Assembly (NCBI RefSeq): GCF_040822085.1
Contig: NZ_CP162006.1
Location: 496,001-560,000 of the forward strand
Origin: Rhodoferax sp. WC2427
GTDB taxonomy: Bacteria; Pseudomonadota; Gammaproteobacteria; Burkholderiales; Burkholderiaceae_C
Direction of reading: 5' to 3'
DNA length: 64,000 nucleotides
Shown here piece after piece: positions 19,617-26,937 of the stretch. Positions within the stretch are counted from its first letter, which is position 1, and every line of letters starts with the position of its first letter. The notes under the pieces were generated by a model. The model worked only from the letters and a program-made list of their open reading frames with translations, did no database searches and was not told where the DNA came from. The translations under genes and the position numbers were made by a program.

Positions 19617-20363
19617 ATGAACTTTCTCTCCAGCGTGTTTTTTGGCATCCAGGCCGAGGGCTTTGTGCAGGGCGTGCAAAAGACCATCGACAGCATCCCG
19701 CACAAAGACGGTATCTTCACCGGCGACAACCTCATCACCTTCGGCCGCAACCTGGGCTTCTTCCAGGATGAAAAATTCATGGCGGCGTGGCGTGGCAATG
19801 TGGAGACGCCGGTCGAAGAAGCCATCGTCTGGCGCCTGGCCGTGCTGGCCTGGGCCGCCAAAAGCGTGATCGCCCGCAAGATACCGGGCGACTTTGTGGA
19901 ATGCGCCTGCTACAAGGGCATTACCGCCCGCATCTTGTGCGAGTACACCGACTTTGCCCAGCGGCCCGACCGCAGCTACTACCTCTACGACCTGTTCGAG
20001 CACGACGACAGCATGCTGCACCATTCCATGGCCGAGCACAGCACCACCCTGTTTGACAAGGTGACCGCGCGCTTTGCCGACCACCCCAATGTGCAGGTGG
20101 TGAAGGGCAGCATCCCCGAGGTGCTGCACCAGGTCAGCCCGGAAAAAGTGGCCTTCCTGCACATCGACCTGAACAACGCCCCGGCGGAGATCGGCGCGCT
20201 GGAGGTTTTGTTCGACCGCCTGTCGCCAGGGGGCATTTTGGTGCTGGACGACTATGGCTGGCTGGCCTACCGGGCCCAAAAGCTGGCCGAAGACCCCTGG
20301 CTGGCCGAGCGCGGCTACCAGGTGCTGGAGCTGCCTACGGGGCAGGGGCTGGTGTTCAAGTGA
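19617..20363 (+). CDS. TylF/MycF-like sugar O-methyltransferase
   Basis: A 248-residue class I methyltransferase resembling the TylF/MycF group, which methylates sugar hydroxyls with SAM and a metal ion. GDFVECACYKGITARIL is the SAM-binding segment. FLHIDLNNAP and ILVLDDYGW carry the conserved acidic residues expected to hold the metal. It follows the CmcI-like gene by 9 bases and overlaps the acyltransferase start (GTGA). The product probably carries one or two O-methyl groups; this is inferred. Confidence 0.8.
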   Translation: MNFLSSVFFGIQAEGFVQGVQKTIDSIPHKDGIFTGDNLITFGRNLGFFQDEKFMAAWRGNVETPVEEAIVWRLAVLAWAAKSVIARKIPGDFVECACYKGITARILCEYTDFAQRPDRSYYLYDLFEHDDSMLHHSMAEHSTTLFDKVTARFADHPNVQVVKGSIPEVLHQVSPEKVAFLHIDLNNAPAEIGALEVLFDRLSPGGILVLDDYGWLAYRAQKLAEDPWLAERGYQVLELPTGQGLVFK

Positions 20364-20848
20364 TCACCATCCACCCCCAAGCCCAGGTATCGCACCTGGC
20401 CGATATCGAAGACTCGGTGCGCGGCACCCGCATCGACATTGGTGCCCACACCGTGGTGGACAGCTTCGTCAAATTCAAGCCTGCAGGCGGCACTGGCGAC
20501 GTGGTGGTGGGCGAGTGGTGTGTCATCAATAGCGGTTGCGTGCTCTACACCGGCAACGGCATCCATATCGGCAACCAGGTTGCGATCGCCGCCAACTGCA
20601 CCTTTGCCCCGGTCAACCACGCCTACCAGGACCGCCACCGTCCCATCCGCGAACAGGGCTTCATGCCCAGCAAGGGCGGCATCGTGGTGGAAGACGACGT
20701 GTGGATCGGTGCCAACGTTGTGCTGCTGGACGGCTGCATCCTGCGGCGGGGCTGCGTGGTGGCGGCGGGCTCCATCGTGCGGGGCGAGGTCGCGGCCTAC
20801 TCGGTGGTGGCCGGACAGCCGCTGCGCGTGGTGGGCATGCGGCAGTAG
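20360..20848 (+). CDS. Hexapeptide-repeat acyltransferase
   Basis: A 162-residue left-handed beta-helix acyltransferase (LbH, CysE/LacA/WbbJ type). Repeats with the [LIV]-G-x4 pattern run through the protein (IDIGAHTVV, IHIGNQVAIA, VWIGANVVL). FAPVNHAYQD holds the likely catalytic His, and SIVRGEVAAYSVVAGQPLRVVG is the usual C-terminal coil. It starts at GTG 20360, overlapping the methyltransferase stop. It probably acetylates the sugar or a glycan hydroxyl, and it is the last gene of the cluster. Confidence 0.85.
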   Translation: MITIHPQAQVSHLADIEDSVRGTRIDIGAHTVVDSFVKFKPAGGTGDVVVGEWCVINSGCVLYTGNGIHIGNQVAIAANCTFAPVNHAYQDRHRPIREQGFMPSKGGIVVEDDVWIGANVVLLDGCILRRGCVVAAGSIVRGEVAAYSVVAGQPLRVVGMRQ

Positions 20849-20873
20849 GCCGATGGCCTGAAGGGGCTGGTTT

Positions 20874-20932
20874 GCTATGTAATTTGATGTCAAATTACAT
20901 AGCTGCTTACGCTGATCAAATAAGCGCAGGCA
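20874..20932. repeat. 14-base inverted repeat plus palindromic repeat, copy D
   Basis: GCTATGTAATTTGA (20874-20887), two bases, and TCAAATTACATAGC (20890-20903) pair perfectly. The repeat-family core (AGCTGCTTACGCT, GATCAAAT, AAGCGCAGGC) follows at once. It lies between the acyltransferase and the flagellin terminator, at convergent 3' ends, so it could also limit read-through. Confidence 0.7.
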
Positions 20933-20943
20933 CCTTCTTTGGT

Positions 20944-20979
20944 GCATAAAAAAAGGCCTCGAAAGGCCTTTTTTTATGC
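20944..20979. terminator. Bidirectional intrinsic terminator after flagellin gene 1
   Basis: GCATAAAAAAAGGCC (20944-20958), loop TCGAAA and GGCCTTTTTTTATGC (20965-20979) form a 15-base stem whose arms carry A and T runs. It works in both directions: for the minus-strand flagellin ending at 20989 and for the plus-strand glycosylation operon. Confidence 0.9.
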
Positions 20980-20988
20980 GGGGGAGGC

Positions 20989-22218
20989 TTACTGCTGCAG
21001 CAGCGACAACACACCCTGTGGCAGCTTGTTGGCCTGGGCCACCATGGCTGTACCGGCCTGCTGCAGAATTTGGGTGCGTGACAGGTTGGCCGTTTCCTGG
21101 GCAAAGTCGGCATCCACGATCCGGCCCTTGGCGGCGGCCAGGTTTTCTATCTGGATGCTGATGTTGCTCACAGCGCTTTCAAAGCGGCTTTGCAGCGCAC
21201 CCAGGTTGGCGCGGGCCGAGTTCACCTGGTCGATGGCCGCGTCGATCTTCTTCAGGGCCACCCAGGCATTGCGCTGGGTGTCCACGGTCAGGGTGTCGAT
21301 GCCCAGCGCGTCGGACGTGGTGTTGACGGCATTGATCGTGGAGCCCATCGCCGCAATCGAGGTCAGGCCGGTGGTCGCGGCGGTAAAGCCGGTGAGCGCC
21401 ACCACGGCGGCATCGCCGTTGGAGTCCAGCTTGGCCGACATCAGGTCGATGCGGTACGTTTGGTCCAGGTTTTGTGACAAGAAGGCGGTCACGCCGGTGT
21501 CGGTGGATTTGCGGTTAAGCGCCTCTACCACCTGGCCCATGCGCTCCGAGCCTGAGCTGGCGGCCGCCAGAGGGCCCAGGTCGAAGGAAAACGTGCCGGC
21601 CCCGGTGACCGATATCGACAAAGTCCCCGCGCTCAACGCGGTCAGTGAATTCACCGACGAGGCCGCCACCTGGCTGGCCGACTGGTCATAGCCGTAGGCG
21701 ATGTCGGCCAAGCCGACGGCGGTGGAGTTGGTCAGTGCACCCAGCGATGCCACGTCGCCCGAGTTGGCCCCTACCTGGAACACCGCCCCGGCAAACGAGC
21801 CGTCCAGAATCTTTCGACCGTTGAACGAGGTCTGCTTGGCGACCCGGTCGATTTCATCGGTCAGCTGGCCGACCTCGGCCTGCAAGGCCTGGCGGTCCGC
21901 GGCGCTGTTGGTGGCATTGCTGGCCTGTACCGCCAGTTCCCGCATACGTTGCAGCATGTCGCCCACCTTGCCCAACGCACCTTCAGCCGTTTGCGCCAAG
22001 GAAATGCCATCGTTGGCATTGCGGGCCCCCACCGAGAGGCCGCGCAACTGGGTCGTCATGCGTTCGGCGATGGCCAGGCCAGCGGCGTCGTCCTTGGCGC
22101 TGTTCACGCGCAGACCAGAGGACAGGCGCTGCATGGATGTGGCCAGCCCCATCGCACTGGTTGCCAGATTGCGCTGGGCGTTGAGAGAATTGACGTTGGT
22201 ATTGATCGTGGCAGCCAT
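20989..22218 (-). CDS. fliC: Flagellin 1
   Basis: Filament subunit of 409 residues. The D0/D1 ends are conserved (TINTNVNSLNAQRNL and LSSGLRVNSAKDDAAGLAI at the N end, QETANLSRTQILQQAGTAMV at the C end). The Ser/Thr/Ala-rich centre is surface-exposed in filaments and would be the glycan acceptor. AAGGAG lies just before the ATG. It is divergent from flagellin 2. A possible sigma-28 promoter on the minus strand is at 22335-22362. The two flagellins are of nearly equal length and clearly paralogous. Confidence 0.96.
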   Translation of the reverse strand: MAATINTNVNSLNAQRNLATSAMGLATSMQRLSSGLRVNSAKDDAAGLAIAERMTTQLRGLSVGARNANDGISLAQTAEGALGKVGDMLQRMRELAVQASNATNSAADRQALQAEVGQLTDEIDRVAKQTSFNGRKILDGSFAGAVFQVGANSGDVASLGALTNSTAVGLADIAYGYDQSASQVAASSVNSLTALSAGTLSISVTGAGTFSFDLGPLAAASSGSERMGQVVEALNRKSTDTGVTAFLSQNLDQTYRIDLMSAKLDSNGDAAVVALTGFTAATTGLTSIAAMGSTINAVNTTSDALGIDTLTVDTQRNAWVALKKIDAAIDQVNSARANLGALQSRFESAVSNISIQIENLAAAKGRIVDADFAQETANLSRTQILQQAGTAMVAQANKLPQGVLSLLQQ

Positions 22219-22325
22219 TGCGAAGCTCCTTTAAGGAAAGATGTTGGCCAAAGCCGGTTGTGGTCAGCTCTGCTGGCCAACGACCATGAGCGGTAAGTAA
22301 ATTGTGGTCATTTGGGTTTTTGGCG

Positions 22326-22344
22326 TTGCCGCGATAAGCGGCAA
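22326..22344. promoter_or_regulatory. 7-base perfect hairpin between the flagellin genes
   Basis: TTGCCGC, loop GATAA and GCGGCAA form a perfect inverted repeat in the divergent flagellin region. It overlaps the -10 of the candidate minus-strand promoter and has no T-tract. It could be an operator or an RNA structure; no function is shown. Confidence 0.45.
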
Positions 22345-22362
22345 GAAAACCCCGGTTATTTA
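22335..22362 (-). promoter_or_regulatory. Candidate sigma-28 promoter of flagellin 1
   Basis: On the minus strand TAAA (22362-22359) is followed after 16 bases by GCCGCTTA (22342-22335), a 6/8 match to GCCGATAA. The spacing is one base longer than consensus. The leader to the ATG at 22218 would be about 110 bases. Confidence 0.4.
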
Positions 22363-22373
22363 CGCGTTAGCCC

Positions 22374-22400
22374 TAAAGTTTTGGCGCGGACACCCGAAAA
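22374..22400 (+). promoter_or_regulatory. Sigma-28 promoter of flagellin 2
   Basis: TAAAGTTT (22374-22381), exactly 11 bases, then CCCGAAAA (22393-22400). The -35 half is perfect and the -10 keeps CCGA. The leader to ATG 22460 would be about 53 bases with a good AGGAG site. Confidence 0.75.
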
Positions 22401-22459
22401 CCTATCCAACGGGCCTTTTCACTGGTTCGTCATTGGACCCACACCTTAGGAGCTTTGAA

Positions 22460-23686
22460 ATGACCACCACTATCAATACCAACGTAAATTCGCTGAATGC
22501 GCAGCGCAACCTGATGGCTTCTGGCGGCTCGCTCGCCACCTCCATGCAGCGCCTGTCCTCCGGCCTGCGCGTGAACAGCGCCAAGGACGACGCCGCTGGC
22601 CTGGCTATTGCCGAGCGCTTTTCCAGCCAGATCAAGGGCTTGACGGTTGGTGCACGTAACGCCAATGACGGTATTTCGCTGGCGCAAACGGCTGAAGGTG
22701 CGTTGGGCAAGGTGGGCGACATGCTGCAACGTATGCGTGAACTGGCCGTGCAGTCCAGCAACGCCACCAACAGCGCTGCTGACCGCAAGGCTCTGCAATC
22801 CGAAGTGAGCCAGCTCACCGACGAAGTGGACCGTATCGCCAAGCAAACTTCGTTCAACGGCAAAAAGGTGCTGGACGGCACGTTTGCTGGTGCGGTGTTC
22901 CAGGTGGGTGCGAACTCTGGCGAAAACATCACGGTGGGTGGCCTGACCAATTCCACCGCTGCCGGGTTGTCCAAGTCCGCCTATTCCTACGACCAGTCGA
23001 ACAGCTCGATCACGGCTTCTTCTGTCAATTCGCTGACCGCCCTGTCCGCAGGTACCCTGACGATCGCCGTAACAGGCGCCGGGACGACCACCATCAAGCT
23101 GGATGCCATTGCCGCCGCCTCGTCGGGTTCGGAGCGCATGGGCCAGGTGGTGGAAGCGATCAACCGCAAAACTGCCGATACCGGTGTGACCGCCTTCTTG
23201 TCGCAAAACGCAGACCAAAGCTACCGCATCGACATCATGAATGAAAACTTGACCACCGCAGGCGACTCCGCCGTGGTCAGTTTCACGGGCTTTACCGCGG
23301 CTACCACGGGCTTGGTCTTGGCGGGCGATCTGGCTTCGAAGATCGATGCCACCAACACCACCAGCGACGCACTGGGCATTGACACGCTGAGCATTGATAC
23401 CCAGCGTAACGCCTGGGTGGCCATCAAGAAGCTGGACGCGGCCATCAACCAGGTCAACTCGGCCCGCGCCCAACTGGGTGCTCTGCAAAGCCGGTTTGAA
23501 AGTGCCACCGGCAATATCGCCATCAACGTGGAGAATCTGTCTGCTTCCCGCGGCCGGATTGTGGATGCCGACTTTGCGCAAGAAACTGCCAATCTGTCGC
23601 GTACGCAGATCCTGCAACAGGCCGGTACCGCCATGGTGGCCCAGGCCAACAAGCTGCCACAAAGCGTGCTGTCGCTGCTGCAATAA
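22460..23686 (+). CDS. fliC: Flagellin 2
   Basis: Filament subunit of 408 residues, a paralogue of flagellin 1 in the opposite direction. The N-terminal D0/D1 region (TTTINTNVNSLNAQRN) and C-terminal region (LSRTQILQQAGTAMVAQANK) are strongly conserved. The centre differs mainly in scattered substitutions. I start it at ATG 22460, preceded by TTAGGAGC; an in-frame GTG at 22304 upstream would add 52 residues across the promoter and is not real. It has its own sigma-28 promoter and a strong terminator. The Ser/Thr-rich centre could be a target of the GT41 protein. Confidence 0.96.
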   Translation: MTTTINTNVNSLNAQRNLMASGGSLATSMQRLSSGLRVNSAKDDAAGLAIAERFSSQIKGLTVGARNANDGISLAQTAEGALGKVGDMLQRMRELAVQSSNATNSAADRKALQSEVSQLTDEVDRIAKQTSFNGKKVLDGTFAGAVFQVGANSGENITVGGLTNSTAAGLSKSAYSYDQSNSSITASSVNSLTALSAGTLTIAVTGAGTTTIKLDAIAAASSGSERMGQVVEAINRKTADTGVTAFLSQNADQSYRIDIMNENLTTAGDSAVVSFTGFTAATTGLVLAGDLASKIDATNTTSDALGIDTLSIDTQRNAWVAIKKLDAAINQVNSARAQLGALQSRFESATGNIAINVENLSASRGRIVDADFAQETANLSRTQILQQAGTAMVAQANKLPQSVLSLLQ

Positions 23687-23751
23687 GACGCAGAAGCACC
23701 GCCCCTTGCGCGCCGCCTAAGGTTTGCAAGGGCGTCAATAGGTGCTAAAAC

Positions 23752-23797
23752 GCAAAGGCGGATAAAGGAACCCCCTTTATCCGCCGTTTTGCCTTTT
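23752..23797 (+). terminator. Intrinsic terminator after flagellin 2
   Basis: GGCGGATAAAGG (23757-23768), loop AACCC, CCTTTATCCGCC (23774-23785), followed by GTTTTGCCTTTT. The 12-base GC-rich stem with a T-rich tail lies about 70 bases after the stop and separates flagellin from fliD. Confidence 0.85.
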
Positions 23798-23867
23798 GGA
23801 ATGCGGATACAAACACGGGTATTCGCAGCCACCGCCACGGTGGTACGTTATTGTTCTGGAGAACATC

Positions 23868-25346
23868 ATGGGTATTTCATCTACCGGTATTGGCAGTGGT
23901 TTGAATGTCGAGAACATCATCACCAAGCTGGTCGCACTGGAAACCCAGCCCCTGACCTCGCTGCAGCTCAAAGCGACGATCATCCAGACCAAGATTTCCG
24001 ATTACTCGCAGATCAAATCGCTGGTATCCACCCTGACAGACACCGCGTCCAAGCTGTCGCTCGACAGCGGCTGGAACACGGTGGCCGTCTCCTCTTCCAA
24101 CAGCGCGGCGGTGTCTGCCACCGTGACCGGCATTGCCAGCGCCACCAGTTTCAGTGTGGGCGTGTCGCAATTGGCCAAGGCGCAGTCCAGCGTCTCGGAT
24201 GCCGTCACGGCCGGTGCCGCGGTGGGCTCGGCGGGCACCTTGACCCTGCAACTCGGCACCTGGGGCCCCGCCCGGGCCAACGCCACCGGTAGCCTGTTTA
24301 CACCCGGCAGCGCGGCCAGTGTGAACGTCACCGTGGCCGCCAGTGACACCCTGGCGCAGATTGCCGCCAAGATCAACGACGCGGGCTCCGGCGTGGTGGC
24401 CACCGTGCTGACCGATGCCTCGGGTGACCGCCTCATGCTGCGCTCCGCCAGCACCGGCGAGGCGCAGGGGTTCCGGGTGCAGGCCAACGATACCGGGGAT
24501 GGCAACAACACCAACGACAGCGGCCTCTCGGCCCTGGCCTTCGATCTGGACCTGGACCCCGGCAACACTGCGGCGCCCACCGTGGCTGCCTATGGCATGG
24601 GTGCCAACACCTACCAGGCCGGGCAAAACGCCAAGGCCACTATCAACGGAATTGCCGTTACCTCGGCCAACAACAGCTTCAAAGACGTGGTGGCGGGCTT
24701 GACCATTACCGCGTCCGCGGTGACCACCAGCGACGCAGAGCTCATCACCACCAATGACAAAGCCGCGCTGACCAAAAATATCCAGGCCTTTGTAGATGCC
24801 TACAACGCCGTCAACAAGTACCTGGCCGATGCCACGTCCTACGACGACGCCACCAAGAAATCGGGCGACCTGCAGGGTGACTCCACGGCCATCGGCCTGC
24901 GCAATTCCTTGCGTTCCCTGCTGGGCACCGGGGTGGTGGGGGGCAGCTACAAGCGCCTGTCGGACGTGGGTCTGAGCGTGGCACGCGACGGCAGTGTGAC
25001 GGTGGATGCCACCAAGCTGGGCACGGCCCTGGACAACCCTGCCAATGTGAAGATTCTGTTTGCCCAGAAAAACACCGATGCCAGCACCAACGGCATTGCC
25101 CGCAAGGTCAAGACTTTCGCCGACGGCTTACTGGCTTTCAGCGGGGGGCTGAACAACAAGGCGGACTCCTTGGCTGCGGAAACCAAGCGCAACATGGCCA
25201 ACCAGGACAAGGTGACCGCCCGGGCTGCGGCCGTGGAAAAGCGCCTGCGTACCACCTACACCGCGCTGGACACCAAGATGGCCGGGCTGACCGCCTTGAG
25301 CACCTACATCACCGACCAGGTGGCGGCATGGAACAACAACAAGTAG
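23868..25346 (+). CDS. fliD: Flagellar filament cap protein FliD
   Basis: FliD (hook-associated protein 2) forms the cap under which flagellin folds. The 492-residue protein starts MGISSTGIGSGLNVENIITKL(V), the usual FliD N terminus, and ends in a coiled D0 region with MAGLTALSTYITDQVAAWNNN. ATG 23868 is chosen from a GGAG site 9 bases upstream and the family N terminus; the frame is open 24 codons further upstream. fliS and fliT, its filament and cap chaperones, follow. Confidence 0.95.
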   Translation: MGISSTGIGSGLNVENIITKLVALETQPLTSLQLKATIIQTKISDYSQIKSLVSTLTDTASKLSLDSGWNTVAVSSSNSAAVSATVTGIASATSFSVGVSQLAKAQSSVSDAVTAGAAVGSAGTLTLQLGTWGPARANATGSLFTPGSAASVNVTVAASDTLAQIAAKINDAGSGVVATVLTDASGDRLMLRSASTGEAQGFRVQANDTGDGNNTNDSGLSALAFDLDLDPGNTAAPTVAAYGMGANTYQAGQNAKATINGIAVTSANNSFKDVVAGLTITASAVTTSDAELITTNDKAALTKNIQAFVDAYNAVNKYLADATSYDDATKKSGDLQGDSTAIGLRNSLRSLLGTGVVGGSYKRLSDVGLSVARDGSVTVDATKLGTALDNPANVKILFAQKNTDASTNGIARKVKTFADGLLAFSGGLNNKADSLAAETKRNMANQDKVTARAAAVEKRLRTTYTALDTKMAGLTALSTYITDQVAAWNNNK

Positions 25347-25394
25347 GCGGTGGTGCGGACCACACAGCTTTGCGATATTTCAACCATTGAGGGC

Positions 25395-25421
25395 TTGAGT
25401 TTTTGAGTGCACTGCCGATAA
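25395..25421 (+). promoter_or_regulatory. Sigma-28 promoter of fliS-fliT
   Basis: TTGAGTTT (25395-25402, 6/8 to TAAAGTTT), 11 bases, then a perfect GCCGATAA (25414-25421). Transcription should begin near 25428, only about 12 bases before the first fliS ATG. Confidence 0.75.
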
Positions 25422-25439
25422 CTAATACATCAAGTTCAA

Positions 25440-25865
25440 ATGGATGCCCCCACCATGTTTACACCCGTAAGTGCCCGTGCAGCCTCCGCTTACAAACGCG
25501 TGGGCGCCCAGACCAGCATCGAAGGCGCAAGCCCCCACCAGGTGATTTGCCTGCTGTTCGAAGCGCTGGTGCAGTCTTTACACGCTGCCCGTGGCTGCCT
25601 GGCCCGTGGCGATATCGAAGGCAAAGGCCAGTCGATTGGCAAGGCGGTACGTATTTTGGAAGAAGGCCTGAAAGCGGCGCTGGACATAGAAGCTGGCGGC
25701 GAGCTGGCGGTGAACCTGCGCGGTGTGTACAACTACAGCATTCTGCGGTTGACCACCGCAAACTTGAACAACGACATCACTTTGATTGAAGAGGTAACGC
25801 AGTTGATAGTGCCCGTATTCGATGCCTGGAAAAGCATCCCTCTGCCCCCTGTCGGCAATGCATAA
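25440..25865 (+). CDS. fliS: Flagellin chaperone FliS
   Basis: FliS binds the flagellin C terminus in the cytoplasm and prevents early polymerisation. The 141 residues show the family pattern (SARAASAYKRVGAQTSIEGA, SPHQVICLLFEALVQSLHAA, NLRGVYNYSILRLTTANLNN). ATG 25440 and ATG 25455 are both possible; MFTP at 25455 is the common family start and leaves a longer leader from the sigma-28 promoter. No ribosome site is visible before either. Confidence 0.92.
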   Translation: MDAPTMFTPVSARAASAYKRVGAQTSIEGASPHQVICLLFEALVQSLHAARGCLARGDIEGKGQSIGKAVRILEEGLKAALDIEAGGELAVNLRGVYNYSILRLTTANLNNDITLIEEVTQLIVPVFDAWKSIPLPPVGNA

Positions 25866-25893
25866 GCCCCACCCACCTTGCCGGACCCAGACC

Positions 25894-26193
25894 ATGTCGC
25901 AAACTCTGATTGACTACTACAAAGCCATTGAAGACAGCAGCTTCAAGATGCTGAAGGCCGCCCAGCTGGAAGATTGGGACGAAGTGGTGCGCTACGAAGG
26001 TGCCTGCGCCGTGCTGATCGAGCAACTGCGCCACCAGTCCTTGGCCGACCAACTGACCCCCGAGAACAAGACCGAAAAAGCCCGCATCATGCAACGCATC
26101 TTGCGCAACGATGCGCAGATCCGCTGCCTGACCGAGCCCTGGATCCAGCAGTTCGAGCAAATCCTGGAGCGCAAGCCACAGTTGCTGCACTGA
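25894..26193 (+). CDS. fliT: Flagellar chaperone FliT
   Basis: FliT is the export chaperone of the FliD cap and, in enterobacteria, also a regulator. The 99-residue all-helical product has the family start MSQTLIDYYKAIED and conserved C-terminal segment RILRNDAQIRCLTEPWI. It lies 28 bases after fliS, in the usual fliD-fliS-fliT order. ATG 25894 is chosen by homology; the open frame extends 24 codons upstream into fliS. Confidence 0.85.
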   Translation: MSQTLIDYYKAIEDSSFKMLKAAQLEDWDEVVRYEGACAVLIEQLRHQSLADQLTPENKTEKARIMQRILRNDAQIRCLTEPWIQQFEQILERKPQLLH

Positions 26194-26204
26194 TGAAAAA
26201 TGGT

Positions 26205-26238
26205 AGCTGCCAGCGCTTATCAAACAAGCGCTGGAGCT
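26205..26238. repeat. Palindromic intergenic repeat, copy E
   Basis: AGCTGCCAGCGCTT (26205-26218), loop ATCAAAC, AAGCGCTGGAGCT (26226-26238): a near-perfect inverted repeat with one missing base, starting about a dozen bases after the fliT stop. It has the family core (AGCTGC, AGCGCTTAT, AAGCG). Confidence 0.75.
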
Positions 26239-26254
26239 TCATTTGACCCATAAA

Positions 26255-26276
26255 AAAGCCCCAGAAATGGGGCTTT
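26255..26276. terminator. Bidirectional terminator between fliT and fliE
   Basis: AAAGCCCCA, loop GAAA, TGGGGCTTT pair perfectly, with an A-run to the left. It lies between the convergent fliT (plus) and fliE (minus) genes and would serve both. Confidence 0.85.
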
Positions 26277-26304
26277 GTGCATGGTGCAAACCGTCAAACG
26301 GCAG

Positions 26305-26352
26305 GTGCTATTTATTTGGGAGCTGCCTACGCTGATGGAATAAGCGTAAACC
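26305..26352. repeat. Palindromic intergenic repeat, copy F
   Basis: GGTGCTATTTATT is followed by AGCTGCCTACGCT, GATGGAAT and AAGCGTAAAC. This weaker member of the family (TACGCT / AGCGTA arms) lies 41 bases past the fliE stop. Copies E and F flank the terminator, a two-copy arrangement. Confidence 0.65.
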
Positions 26353-26392
26353 CCTTAAAAGATCTACAAGACACCGATGCTGTGCGGTGCTT

Positions 26393-26710
26393 CTAGACTT
26401 GCATGTTCATGATGTCGCTGTACGCCTGCACCATGCGGTTGCGTACATGCAAGGTGGCTTGAAAGCCGATCTGGGCTTTCTGGATCGCCACCATGGTTTC
26501 TTCCAGGCTGACGTTCGGGTTCTCCATCTGCACCTCGTTCTGCAGCCGGGTGGACTCGTTTTGCGCTGCGCTCACTTCGGCCAAGGCGCCCTTGAGCGCG
26601 GTGGAGAAACCGGGCCCTTTGGCATCCGCGATGGCAGAGGCAGAGGGGCGCTGCACCATGCCCGTGCGGGTGGGCAGGGGGGTGGAAACGGGAGATAAGC
26701 GGAGATCCAT
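26393..26710 (-). CDS. fliE: Flagellar hook-basal body protein FliE
   Basis: FliE links the MS ring to the proximal rod and is the first rod substrate exported. The 105-residue product has the family C terminus (VSLEETMVAIQKAQIGFQA followed by RNRMVQAYSDIMNMQV). ATG 26710 is preceded by GGAGG. It is divergent from fliF with 227 bases between, the common betaproteobacterial layout. Confidence 0.93.
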   Translation of the reverse strand: MDLRLSPVSTPLPTRTGMVQRPSASAIADAKGPGFSTALKGALAEVSAAQNESTRLQNEVQMENPNVSLEETMVAIQKAQIGFQATLHVRNRMVQAYSDIMNMQV

Positions 26711-26937
26711 GACAGTTCCCTCCAGGGGATGGATACGAATGCGCCAATCGTAGTAGGGTGCCGTCGGTGTATGGTGCTGAAAAGGCGGCCAAAACCCCGG
26801 CTTATCAGGGCGATGCCTGGGCGGCTTGCCGGAATAATCAAAAGCGTTAATTGATACAACCTGCCTGCCCCAGGGTGCTCTGCATCCGGGTCCATGCAAG
26901 TTGATGGAGCAAGCTCGCGCCATACCACCCGGAAAGC
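26711..26937. promoter_or_regulatory. Divergent region between fliE and fliF
   Basis: The 227 bases should hold the promoters of fliE and of the long fliF operon. I could not place a convincing sigma-70, sigma-28 or sigma-54 promoter. The GGCTTGCC near 26820 lacks the -24 spacing of sigma-54. Confidence 0.4.

Noticed and set aside
22304..22459. 52-residue N-terminal extension of flagellin 2
   Set aside because: It runs through the sigma-28 promoter and ribosome site, and flagellin begins with the conserved residues at 22460.
26800..26840. Possible sigma-54 promoter before fliF
   Set aside because: TGGGCGG and TTGC are too close (8 rather than 10 bases between GG and GC).
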